From Coptis chinensis (lineage: Eukaryota > Streptophyta > Magnoliopsida > Ranunculales > Ranunculaceae): DNA of 64,000 bases. Shown here piece after piece: positions 10,594 through 21,317 of the stretch; the first letter of the stretch is position 1; every line of letters starts with the position of its first letter. Below the pieces are notes generated by a model. The model searched no databases. It worked only from the letters and a program-made list of their open reading frames with translations, and was not told the DNA's origin. The stretch lies in contig CM027381.1 in NCBI GenBank assembly GCA_015680905.1, positions 1,131,501-1,195,500 on the forward strand, given 5' to 3'. Made by a program: the position numbers and the translations under genes.

Positions 10594-12044
10594 ATGGCAT
10601 ATCAATATGTAGACCAACAATCATATGATAATTATGCAAACCCTTCACCATGTTCATGCTGTGGTAGTCCTGACCATTGGGCTTCTTAATGCCCATCATA
10701 TCAAGAGCAATCTTGTAATTATTATGGGAACCCTTCACCATGTTCATGTTATGGTAGTCTTGATCATTGGGCTTCTCAATGCCCATCATATCAAGAGCAA
10801 TCTTGTAATTATTATGGGAACCCTTCACCATGTTCATGTTGTGGTAGTCCTGACCATTGGGCTTCTCAATGCCCATCATATCAAGAGTCTGAGCCTACTA
10901 TAGGATACAATAATAATTATGAGCCTCAATTTTCAAATTTTTATAGTGACTCATACAATCAAGAGTTTTCTAGTCATCCAAACTATTCATGTAATTCCAC
11001 CAATAACAATCAACCCACCATTCAAATTTCAACCTAACCCATCACAAGACGACATCAATCGAGTCACTCAAACGCCAATAACTATGACTATCAAACACCA
11101 TACCAACCAGACCCACACCACCAAGCTTCCCTCAGCCTAACAACATTCGATGAAATAATGGCCCAAAACAAAATAATACTTCAGGAAATAAACCAGAACC
11201 TAAAGATACTAGGTTCACCTATGCCAGACATTTCTACCATGCCAGAGATCGACACTATTCCCATAACTAACCCAGTCAACCTAGTTCACACCTACCCTAT
11301 ATTTCATGAACCATTACCTTCCGAAGACCCTCCTATTAACCATGATATTAACTCCACACCCCACCTGGATGAGGAAATTCTTGTAGACGACTCTTTAGGA
11401 CTAGTTTCGGATGACCACTCAAACTTGAGCGATGTCTCCGAGGAACTTCCCACTCATCCACCTGACGATGAATATAATGATGACACTTTAGAAGATATTT
11501 ATAAAGGTGTGACGAAGGAAGAATTTGATAACTATTGGCATTCTCGTAATATGGACCCTCCCGGTTGAAAGCGACCTTTAAGTTTGCTAACCGCTCACCG
11601 GATGATGTCTCGACACATTCGAATGAGGCCATTGAGGATACTTGTAGTGTTTTAGAGGAAAAGGGTGAGGACATGGAGATTAACAATTCAAATCTAAGGC
11701 ATGAACAAGTTAATGTGCAAGAAAATGAGGAAGTTACATCTTTAGAGCAATGTGAATCTCAATTCAGTTTGGCAGCTGGGGAAATAACAAGGAAAGAAAT
11801 AGAGGAAAATCTTAAAGATAAAGCCACGAACCACAACCTTGTGGATTCATCCAAGCTAGATGTAGAGTTCTTAAGAGCATGTGAGGATCCACCACCCGAT
11901 GAACCACCAATCAACCACCATCCACCTGAGTTACCACCTCCTATAATCCAACCATCTACCATAACTAAGCCATCCATTCACCCACCATTTAAAAGGAACC
12001 TCGATTTTGCCCTTGAGCCAATTGCCTCGAGAGACCATCTATAA
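10594..12044 (+). pseudogene. gag: E1 gag-like ORF with three tandem zinc knuckles
   Basis: The ATG at 10594 opens MAYQYVDQQSYDNY. Three consecutive knuckles of form CSCCGSPDHWASQC (C-x2-C-x4-H-x4-C) follow in 30-codon repeats; the first carries a stop where the others have Gln. A second stop lies at about 11035, and the frame runs on through MAQNKIILQEINQNLKILG to 11568. A frameshift near 11565 moves the reading to a frame ending at 12044 with a Pro-rich tail and HPPFKRNLDFALEP. That tail matches LPPFQRNLEFALDP at the end of the E2 gag-protease region. No capsid domain or protease is seen. Probable role: nucleic-acid binding of a defective gag. Confidence 0.7.
10623..10892 (+). repeat. Three 90-bp in-frame repeats encoding zinc knuckles
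   Basis: CCCTTCACCATGTTCATG starts at 10641, 10731 and 10821, exactly 90 bp apart, so each unit is 30 codons and keeps frame. Units 2 and 3 are nearly identical; unit 1 differs by a stop and a diverged 5' edge. Each unit is one knuckle plus the spacer CPSYQEQSCNYYGNPSP. Confidence 0.92.
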
Positions 12045-13089
12045 TTTTTTCAACCCTCACAAAGGAAGAGTGTTTGCCTAGCACACAATCCCACGAGTAC
12101 ACCATTCGGTAATTGAGAGACAAGCTCGACCGAGTGTAGTGAGAAACCTAGTTTGTCTTATTTTTCCTCATCTGAGCTCCATGAAAGACATCAGGATCCA
12201 CACTTCATTCCCTTCTCACCTAAAGTATCGCTAATTCATCTTTTTGGTCATTCCAACTATTTAAAACAATTACAACATGATGGTTTTCATATGTTCTTTG
12301 ATAGGATGCATAAGTTTTCATTCCTTCGCTTACATGTTTGCTTCCAATTATACAACATTATTCTGTTTGGGGGTGCATTTAGTATCATGTTTTTATGGCT
12401 AGACCCCCAACTCTTTCGACTATTTGTTTATAGTTGACCACGCATCATCCACTTTGTGCCACCCCAGTTTCATGCTTGTTTGGGGGTGTGCACGGTCTAG
12501 GGGAATCTGACGTAAAATGACCCCACATTAAGTCTCGAGAATATGACTTTAAAAGACCCACGTTTTAAAACAAATTTTTACAAACCTGTTTTCAAAAATT
12601 TGTTTGGGGGTGGGGTGTTTGGTTTTTCCATTCTTGATCACTCAAATTCCTATTCTTACCCCCACCTCGCTCCCTTGAAGAGTAGCTAGATTTCTTCTTG
12701 TTTATTGTTTTGATGTTGTTTTTTATTATTTTTAGTAGATAAGATGTTACGTTGTTAAATTCCGTAGTTAACTTTGAATTTGGTAGTTAAATATTGTTTG
12801 AATTTCAATTTTAATATAATGTGGTTCTTTTCAAATTGTGCATGGATTTTATTGTTAATCCCACCTTCCGAATTGTTTGGGGTGGTATTATTTATTCTAT
12901 CATGATTTGTAGAAGATCCTCCATTTTAGAGTTTGTTTTGGAGTGAAGGTTGAGAATATTGCCGTAATTGGCATACCTATGATTAGATGTGGTGGTAGGA
13001 TGAAATCTAAGAGAGTTTAGAAGTTACTAGTCTAAATCCAGTATAAAAGATATTAGGGTTGTTATAGAATCAAGAATATGGGTTGTTTT
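12045..13089 (+). other. E1 spacer with four polypurine-tract-like motifs
   Basis: No convincing ORF. TTTGGGGGTG-type purine runs preceded by TTG or CTG occur at about 12363, 12474, 12599 and 12873. A short stretch around 12395-12430 (reading LWLDPQLFRLFVYS) is also conserved in E2 near 49,870 (LWNDPQLFRLLIYD), so this spacer is homologous between the two elements and was probably once coding or is structurally constrained. Confidence 0.6.
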
Positions 13090-13200
13090 CGTTTCCGGTT
13101 TTGGAAATTTCTGTTTCCGGCAATTGCCTTAAATCATTTTGGAAATTTCCCGATTCGTTTTTGGAAACCTAACCCTATATAAACTTAATTCATTCTCCAC
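13090..13200 (+). promoter_or_regulatory. E1 internal promoter upstream of ORF C
   Basis: CTATATAAAC at 13175-13184 is a TATA box followed 20-30 bp later by a CA-rich tract, a usual plant start-site context. The preceding 95 bp (TTTCCGG..., GGAAATTTCCCGATTCG) match the same position upstream of ORF C in E2 (47101-47195) and E4 (62472-62570). Conservation across three elements supports a real promoter; activity is inferred. Confidence 0.65.
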
Positions 13201-13302
13201 ACACACACATCTCTCACATCCATCCCTCATTTTTCACTCCTAATTTTCACTTAATTTTCCTTCGCACTTCGGCACTACTGACACCCGAAAGCACACTGGC
13301 TG

Positions 13303-13443
13303 GAGCGCACTTACTTGCTCCAATCAATCGAGAAATTCTACCCTGAGCACACCTGCTCCCAAGTTGAGTGTGACTCGCGCCCAAAACATTGTAAATCCAA
13401 AAACACCCGAGCGCTTTAGCCTCAAGTGGAAGCGCACCTGCTA
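13303..13443 (+). repeat. GC-rich repeat cluster in the E1 ORF C leader
   Basis: Degenerate copies of the GAGCGCACCTGCGCCC theme: GAGCGCACTTACTTGCTCC (13303), GAGCACACCTGCTCCCAA (13345), GTGTGACTCGCGCCCAAAA (13368) and GCGCACCTGCTA (13432). The cluster lies between the internal promoter and the ORF C start, as in E4. Confidence 0.7.
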
Positions 13444-13530
13444 CTGAGAACTTCGATGAGAGACAAAAATTTCCGATTTTTTTGCGTGGGTTGTTCCAGA
13501 TAGTTGCATCTGTTCCAGAGTAGTTTTGTG

Positions 13531-14321
13531 ATGACATCCCCCCACAGATCATACCGAACAGTCTTTTCAAGACTTGTTCCAAAGTGACACCTATGGTGCT
13601 TGGTTTCGCGAAGTAATCATACAAGCAGGATGACAATCTTTAATGGTAAGTTATGATGAACTTTACTCCCTTGCACTTGCCTCGTATTTTTATAACCATT
13701 GTACATTCTTTTATTGGATGGCATCAACATTGATGATGAAACAATGGAGATAACTAAGTCCCTGTTGGTTTTTGTTATTGAGATTCCTATGCCTACTAAG
13801 ATTCAAGACCCATGGGGCTACATAGTTGATAATTTCTCTGCCTACAATTATGAGCTTTTACATGAGAATTATGGGTCCGACATTTTCCGTGTAGAGGACC
13901 AAGGGACATATAACGTAGCCCTTGGTAGCTTGTCCCTTAATGTGATACAGTAATGTTCTTTATCATGCTAAACATATTAGGGGAGTGGCATTTTTCTTTT
14001 GCGAATGATGCCACTTGCGATGTTTTCCTTGCTTTAGCTGAGGAACACCTGCTATATGACCTTGCTAAGACCTTAATGTCTAGTTTAGCACGAGCCCATA
14101 GTATGAGGCATAAGTATCTTCTTATGCCTATATTAGTTTACTGTATTATGCTATGTTTCTTCCCTATTTTTTGTGCCCATTTCACGGACTGGGTTGGGGT
14201 CGACATTGTGAGACCCACCAATTCTATTATTCGATCTTTCCGTGCAATGACTTGGCAATGGTGGAGGATACAACCTCATCAGGTTGCACCTTACACCCCA
14301 TCCGACCAAGTGGCGCTTTAA
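13531..14321 (+). pseudogene. E1 ORF C (plant-transposon-type domain, broken)
   Basis: The ATG at 13531 starts MTSP as in E2 and E4, then frameshifts. Recognisable blocks are TYGAWFREVI, EITKSLLVFVIEIPMP, TKIQDPWGYIVDNFSAYNYE, GSDIFRVEDQGTYNVALGSL, MLNILGEWHFSFANDATCDV and ARAHSMRHKYLLMPI, ending RIQPHQVAPYTPSDQVAL at 14321. The overall plan resembles the putative plant transposon protein domain (PF20167-like) of Athila-type elements; that link is from memory, not a search. The function is unknown. No signal peptide is seen and the hydrophobic stretches are too weak to call an envelope protein. Confidence 0.6.
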
Positions 14322-15670
14322 TGTGTTAGCATCCGTAGATGATAAATGGCGGCAAGCTTGGCAAATTATAATGGCATGGCAGATATCTGAAGGAACCTCA
14401 CTTCTTTATAGAAGAGGAGGATGACGAAAGCAAAAGCTGGAGTGGAGGTAAGTTTTTAGTTTCAGTTAGTGTATGCTTATGTCCCAAGCAATTTAATTCT
14501 GTTAACCCCATAATGGGTGGAACTCTTATAGAGTTGCATCAGTTTTTTTATTTCCTATATTAGTATGTTCTAACCTTGTTTTGCGGATGTTCCAATTTTC
14601 CGCGCTTTCATTGGTATTTTTCTACCCTCTTTATTTAAATACTTTGAGGACAAAGCATGCTTCTTGTTTGGGGGGGGTATAGAAACACGTGTAATTAAGG
14701 CATCTGTTAGAATATAGATATGTATAATATGCATTTGTTTTCAAGTTAAAAATTTCAAAAATATAAATAAATAAGTTTATGCTATACACTTAGGAATATT
14801 GGTATTGTTTTCTTTCTCTATGCTCTTAACAATCTAGAAGTCTCACATAGCTTTTACATCAGAATAATTGTTAGAAACTTAGGTTAATATGTAGGAAATA
14901 ATCTTTGCATCTATCTATAAATATATTACATGAGTATCTATGATTGTTAGCAGTAAGTTTCTGAAATCTAGGCTAGAGTACTTATTCTACAAATCCTATG
15001 AGAATATAGCCTAAAGCCTTATATGAGCGAAACATTTGAGAAATGACACAAGGGAGAAGTAAAATCCGGATAGAGAAATCACACGTCCACTTGCTTGATC
15101 ACTATGCCATATCCTAAGAGAGAATTTAGGCCCTCTTTGGATCGATATAGCCAGAAATTCAAACCTATGAATCATTTTCCGCTAGTTGCCCCTCTGAGCC
15201 TTTCTTTAGCCTTCCATAAACCACAATTCCTTTACCCTGTTACAAAAACAAAACAAAATAAAAATTCAACTTACCCAATCTAGAATAAGTCTGAGAATAG
15301 AATGAGTGAAGAAAGAAGAAGAGAAAAACCTGTGTAAACAAAAATTAGTTAGTTGCTTCAGAAAAAGAAAAGAAGTTTCCATCCAAGGAAAAGAAAAAGA
15401 AAAATAGAAATAAATAAAAACTCCAAAAATAGAATAAAAGGGAGTCAAAAGCCAAAGAAAAGAAAAAGAAAAATATGGCTAAGGATGGAAACAAAGTATA
15501 GAAGCAAAAGAAAATAACAAGGTTTTCTCTAAGTTACATAATATGAAGACTCTATTATCTCAGACTTGTCCTTTTGAATATCCATTTCTTTCCTTCTTAA
15601 ACCATCTCCTAATCCCCGCAACACCTAATAAAGACCTCTAGCTCAATTAGGAATAGGTTAGTGTGATAGT
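14322..15670 (+). other. E1 3' untranslated region, left part
   Basis: Non-coding. TTCTTGTTTGGGGGGGG at about 14661-14678, preceded by TTGAGGACAAAGCATG, is an internal copy of the polypurine-tract neighbourhood. An A-rich tract on this strand (15365-15480) is conserved in E2, E4 and E3. The region matches the 3' region of E2 and E4 along most of its length. Confidence 0.65.
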
Positions 15671-17125
15671 TGATAAGAGCCCAAAACTGTAGTTTTAACC
15701 CCTTAATAATCATACTGTTAGACCAATTATGTGAATAATAAGTAAGAGTTAATACTGATTATGTGTTTTTGTGCATTTCAGGCTTCAAAGTCCATTATGT
15801 GCAGAAATATGCCACTTTAGCGAGATAAAGGAGCAAAAGTCAGCAGAACTTCCGAATGCCATATCTTTGGACTCAGACCTCAGAATTGGGCCTACCTTAT
15901 GTCAAAACGACCGGCTCGGAAAGAGCTTTGCAATGGTCCAAGCCTTGACCCAATCAGAGGAGCAGAAGTGGACTAAAAGTCTGTTGAAGCCGTATCTAGC
16001 TGAAGAGGCCTTTTTGGACTGAAAGAATTGGGTTTTGGGCCTGATTCTCTGGCCCAAAACATGGCTCCAAACCCATGCACGATTTTTGGATCTGGATGTA
16101 TAAAAACAAAAGCTTGACTCATTGTTAATGGCAGTTAGGTTAGGAAGCTCATTGTTAATGGTAGATTATTTAGTAGAGAATTAGGGTAGATAGCTTATAT
16201 AGAAAGTAGCCATTAGAATAGCTTCTAGATCTAGATTTAATTGTTTTAATTAAGTTTAGTTCCATTTAAATTATTGTATTAGATTAAACCTTTGAATCTT
16301 GCTCTTCAATTTGATTAGATAAATAAAGTAGTATTCTTTATCAATTTCGATTTTGTCATTTCAATTCTAGATCTAATTTCAATTCTCGTCCTTATTTCAT
16401 TTTAGTCATTAAATTAGATTTCATTATTGTTTAAATTAAGTAAATTTCAATGCTTTATATTATGTTTAGTTTAGATTCAATGGGAACTGTTAGTTTGATG
16501 AATCAAGGCTAAAACCTCCATTAGAGGGTTGATGAAGCCTTGATGAAGACTTAGTTGTTTAGTATAGAATTGGTTGTAGAATCTATTCCACTCTAGAAGG
16601 TCGTGTTTAAGCCATGAGAATGGGTGGACGACCTCACATGCTAGTTAGTATCCGTAGGAATGCCATGAACACTAGGGATTAGAACTCGAAATTCTCGCCG
16701 TAAGAACGCGTGAGAATTGAGATACAACATTCTACGCTTAGGTTGTTAAGTTGGAGTCGAGGTGGATTCAATTCCCTCTAATCCTTTATCTAGATTCAAA
16801 CAATCGTATTTCCGTAGCTTCGTAGATTAACTTTAGTTTATATTTTATCTTGTTATTTATTATATCTAGTTATTTAAAATAACGCGTCTTGTTAGCATAA
16901 CATTTCTTAAAGCTCTCATTGACTTAAGACTGATTTCTTAGACTTAGAAGACAATCCATGCTAGGGAACTAGGAGTGGAACGAACTTCCTACTCCACTTA
17001 GTGCAATTCGCATCGAGAGTAGAAGCTTTGATATACTGAGACTCGTAAAAGATTAGTTTTAGTTTACTTACGCATTTGAATTCATCGTTCATTTCGTAGG
17101 TAAACTATACATTTTAGTTTTATCA
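15671..17125 (+). mobile_element. Solo LTR of the E2-type family inside E1
   Basis: 1,455 bp from TGATAAGAGCC to GTTTTATCA, flanked by the 5-bp duplication ATAGT (15666-15670 and 17126-17130). Joining the flanks restores the uninterrupted 3' region seen in E2 and E4 (GGTTAGTGTGATAGTAAGTG). There is no internal element sequence, so it is a solo LTR left by LTR-LTR recombination. Its sequence is closer to the E2 LTRs than to those of E1. Confidence 0.93.
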
Positions 17126-17703
17126 ATAGTAAGTGACAGATGTGTTTGATCTACTCCGGCTTCCTTGTTTGTCATTGAGATTGTAAGGTAAAGTGTGCCC
17201 ACTACACTCTGGAGTAGCGAAACTTGAGTGGAAAAATCAGAGTGGTTTTTGTCTTGACATTTATGTGAGGACCTACTTAAGGACGCTATTCCGAGTTTTC
17301 AGAAACGAACCTGCTAGGCATTTCATAGTATTACTCATAGTATATATATTTGTATCATAGATGATTGATTATTATGCATATATTAGCTTAGGTTTTTGAC
17401 TTTGTTATTCTTATTCATTTGCTAGTGAGATGTATAGATAGTTGAGACATGAAAGAGGAAACAATAGTTTTATTTCTTAGTCGTTGTAGTATAGATGAAG
17501 TTTGTGAGTACCTTCACTGGAAAACTCTCACGAGACTATAACTCGTCCACTAGGGAATTCCTAGTGGTTTAAGGCCTTATGCATATATGGTAAATGCAAT
17601 CGCGACTCAAATAAACGAGAGTAGTTAGAACTCCATTTTTGGTCACTTATTCTAATTTCTCATATTTTCTTGAGGACAAGCAAAATGTTGTTTGGGGGTG
17701 GTT
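17126..17703 (+). other. E1 3' untranslated region, right part, with polypurine tract
   Basis: Continuation of the 3' region after the solo LTR. It ends with TTGAGGACAAGCAAAATGT and then TTGTTTGGGGGTGGTT, which abuts the 3' LTR at 17704 and is the plus-strand primer (PPT). Confidence 0.8.
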
Positions 17704-19181
17704 TGATAAGAGCCAAAAACTGTAGTTTTAACCCCTTAACAATCGTACTTTTAGACCAATTATGTGAATAATAAGTAAGAGTTAATCTTGATTCACGTGT
17801 TTTATGCATTTTAGGCTTCAAAGTCCATTATGTGCAGAAATGTGCCACTTTAGCGAGATAAAGGAGCAAAGGTCGGTTGCTAAGGAGTTCTGTGATTAAA
17901 TGCCAATTTTCAAGAAGACAAAGCCTCTGTAAAGCCCGGTCAAAAGATGAAAAGTCAAAGTCCACGCAGGCAGAAACAGTGCACAAAGTCAGCAAAACTT
18001 TCGAAGACCATATCTTTGGACTCAGATCTCGGAATTAGGCCTATCTTATGTCAAAACGACCAGCTCGGAAAGAGCTTTCCAATGGTCTAAGCCTTGACTC
18101 AATCAGAAGAGTAGAAGTAGATGAAAAGTTTGTCAAAGATAACTCTAGCTGAAGAGGCCTTTTTGGACTGAAAGAATTGGGTTTTGGGCCTGATTCTCTG
18201 GCCCAAAACATGGCTCCAAGCCCATGCACGATTTTGGATCTGAAACATATAAAAACAAAGAAAAGCTTAGTTCTTAAGTTATCTAGTTTTATTTAGAAAA
18301 CTAGTTCCTTGTAATGGTAGCTAGGGTTGGATTAGAATAATTTAGATCTAGATTTAGTTTTACATTAATTCATTAGTTAATTCTTGTTCAATTTCAGTAT
18401 TACATTATTGTTATTCATTTGATTAGATTAATAAAATAGTTTATTATTATTCAATTCGTTTTTTGTCATTACATTTATAGATCTAGTTTAAATTCTTGTT
18501 GATATCATTTCTTAATAATTAATTAGATTTCAATTATTGTTTGTTAAATTAGTAAAGTTGGAATCTTGATATTATGTTTAGTTTAGATTCATATGGAAAT
18601 TATTGCGGAATGATTCTCAGCTAAACCTCCATTAGAGGGGGTTGCGAAGCCTTGATGAAAGCTTGATTTGTGTTAGCGTAGAATAGTCGTAATTCCTTTC
18701 CACTCTAGAAATGATTAGTCACCATGAGAATGAATTTAATCGTTCACATGCTAGTTATAATTGGTAGAAATGCCATGTGTAATTAGGGATTAGGAAGAAC
18801 CAATTGTTCTGCGAAGCAGTTCAATTCGGATTACGATGATTAAATGGTTAGCAAGTTAAGTTGAGTTAAGGTGGAATCAAATCCCCCCTAATTCCTTATC
18901 ATAGAATCAACGTAGTATTTCTGTAGTTGAATTATCGTATCTTGTTAGTATAAATTGAATCCGTAGTATAATCGTAGAATAGAAATTTCACATAACACAT
19001 TACTCTCACCATTGTTCTTTGTGTTTCTTCAATTGAATTTGTTTAAGTCTTGAGAGTTAAGAGTGGAACGAATCCTGACTCTATATATATTACATGAATC
19101 TATATGTGAGAGTAGGAAATAAAATATTGATACCGTAAGAATAAGGTTAGAGTAATCTAATTGAGTTTTTACGGGTTATCA
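17704..19181 (+). repeat. E1 3' LTR
   Basis: 1,478 bp, TGATAAGAGCC to GGGTTATCA, followed by the TSD TGGAC at 19182-19186. Near-identical to the 5' LTR apart from scattered substitutions and short indels, so E1 is clearly younger than the Tat element that hosts it. Confidence 0.93.
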
Positions 19182-19186
19182 TGGAC

Positions 19187-19319
19187 CACATGAGATACGA
19201 GGTGATCAGTCAGAATTTGAGAAATACAATTTCGTCACTGTAAAGGGGATGATGAAAGAAAAGAAAATAGATACTGGGGGAGTCTCGGAAGGCACCAAAT
19301 AGCAATTAGCAGATGATTT
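19187..19319 (+). repeat. 149-bp tandem duplication of Tat coding sequence, copy 2 (right part)
   Basis: Right-hand continuation of the second copy of the duplicated Tat sequence; its first bases lie at 8013-8027, left of E1. It runs through CACATGAGATACGAGG to GCAGATGATTT and then continues into sequence not seen after copy 1 (ATCTCTAACATCC), marking the original downstream side. Confidence 0.85.
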
Positions 19320-21317
19320 ATCTCTAACATCCGACAACATGAAGCATTAGCAGGATTTTAAATTTACGTCAGAGCTAAAGACAGAGATGGAAGTAGTTCC
19401 GAGCAAAACAATGGAGGAGGTACAAAAAGTTAATATTAGTTAGAGTGATGAAAGTTGTTTCACCTTTATCAGAACAGAGATGAGTGCAAGTGTCAGACAA
19501 GATCTGATAGATTTCTTAAGAAAAAATAAAGATATATTCGCTTGGTCGATGGCAGACCTTCCGGGTATTGACCTTCTTATATGTTCTCATAAGTTGAACA
19601 TGCGAGAAGGAGCAGTTCCTGTGCATCAGAAGCATAGGAAGGTTCGGCCGATATATGTAGATGAGGTGCAAAATGAGATAAATAAAATGTTGGAATGTGG
19701 AATCATCGAAGAAATCGATAACTCAGAATGGGTGGCAAAATTGTTGTCGTCCCGAAAAAGAATGGCAAGGTTAGGATCTGTGTGGATTTTACAGATGTTA
19801 ACAAAGAGTGTCCGAAAGATTATTATCCGAAGCCCAGGATTGATGAATTGGTCGAAAGAACAGCGGGTTTTGAGTTGTTGAGTTTTTGCGATGGGCATTC
19901 AGGATATTTTCAAGTTGTCATGGTAGTACTAGTTCAGTTCAAAACGGTGTTCATTGTGGAAGGAAGTCTTTATTGTTTTGTTCGAATGCCGTTTGGTCTA
20001 AATAACGCTGGAGCAAAATATCAGCGTTTGGTGGAGAAAATGTTTAGGCATTTGATTAAACAGATTGTGGAAGTCTATATTGATGATATGGTAATCAAAT
20101 CGAAAAAAGTAGAAGATCATGTTAAAGAACTCGATACAGTGTTTCGAATATTCAGACAGTTTAATATGAAACTCAACCCGGAGAAATGTACTTTTGGGGT
20201 TAGTTCAGGAAAATTTCTAGGGTATATAGTCACAAAAAGAGGAATAGATGTGAATCCAGACCAAATTCGAGTTATTCAGCAGATGCCTTTTCTGAGTACT
20301 AGGGAGCAGATACAGAAGCTAACAAGAAGAATTGCAGCGTTAAATAGGTTCATATCAAGAACTTTCGACCAATGCAAACCTTTATTCAAATTGTTGAAGA
20401 AGAATACAAAGTTCATATGGGAGGAAGAATGTGAAGAGGCTTTCTCAGATTTAAAGAAGTATCTCCAAGAAGTGCCAACTTTGATAAAGTCGGAGGAAGG
20501 TGATACTTTATTTTTATATTTAGCAGTATCGGATTTTGCTATTAGCTCAGTATTAGTAAAAGTGGAAAAGGGGTCTGAGCGACTTGTTTATTCCCAATCT
20601 AAAACCATGTTGGAGGCTGAAATGCGATACTCGATGTTGGAGAAATACGTGTTAGCTCTTCTTTATTCCACTCAAAGATTGAAGCCTTATTTTCAAGCTC
20701 ATTCAGTCATTGTTATGACAAATTTTCCGTTGAAACATACTTTGGCCAAAACAGCCAAGTCAGGGAGAATGGCGAAATGGTCGGTTCTTATAGATGAATT
20801 TGGAATTGAGTATCGGAATAGGGTTTCCGAAAAGAGTCAAGTTTTAGCGGATTTTATAGCAAATTTTCCCACTAAAGATGAAAATTGGAATATTGAAGAA
20901 GATAGTGGTTTACAGCTGAAAGAACCTAATGATGTGATGGATGAGGATGATCCATGGGCTGGTACAAATGGTTGGAGACTTTTTGTCAATGGATCATCAG
21001 GTCAAAAGGGATGTGGTATCAGAGAGGTTCTGATAACACCAGATAATCAGATATTGGAATCAGCAGTTACCTTAGGATTCCACGCATATTATAACGAAGC
21101 AGAATATGAGGCATTGATTACAGGATTGGAAATGGCTACATCATTAAATGTCAAAGAGTTATCTGTATTCAATGATTCTCAGCTGATGGTAAGTCAAATC
21201 AATGGAGGGTATTCAACTAAATGCGATAATATGATCGATTATTTGAACTTCGTGAGAAAGAAGGTTCATAATTTCAGCACCTTGATCGAGGAGAAAATCG
21301 ACATGCAAATGCTTTAG
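19320..21317 (+). pseudogene. pol: Tat-element reverse transcriptase and dual RNase H
   Basis: The first frame (19480-19881) carries NKDIFAWSMADLPGID and CGIIEEIDNSEWVA. A frameshift at about 19730 leads to the long frame to 21317: VVPKKNGKVRICVDFTDVN, FCDGHSGYFQV (catalytic Asp), CFVRMPFGLNNAGA, VEVYIDDMVIKSK (YIDD intact) and GKFLGYIVTKRGI. LFLYLAVSDFAISSVLVK is the usual gypsy RNase H. After a linker, GWRLFVNGSSGQKGCG, YYNEAEYEALITGLEMA and SVFNDSQLMVSQINGGY form the second, archaeal-type RNase H that marks the Tat lineage. Its first catalytic Asp (normally VDGSS) is Asn here. Confidence 0.92.

Larger units (their letters stand above)
8028..19181 (+). mobile_element. E1: complete Athila-like non-autonomous LTR retrotransposon
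   Basis: Two long terminal repeats (8028-9486 and 17704-19181) begin TGATAAGAGCC and end TTATCA. The 5-bp target duplication TGGAC lies at 8023-8027 and 19182-19186. A tRNA-Asp-type PBS follows the 5' LTR and a polypurine tract precedes the 3' LTR. Inside are a gag-like ORF with three zinc knuckles and one ORF C copy, but no RT, RNase H or integrase. The span includes a later solo LTR (15671-17125), so the element itself is about 9.7 kb. It sits in the Tat protease/RT region, in the same orientation. Confidence 0.93.

Noticed and set aside
10463-10903. Long frames on both strands over the knuckle repeats
   Set aside because: They are shadows of the 90-bp repeats in other frames; only the frame with the CCHC knuckles and downstream continuity is meaningful.
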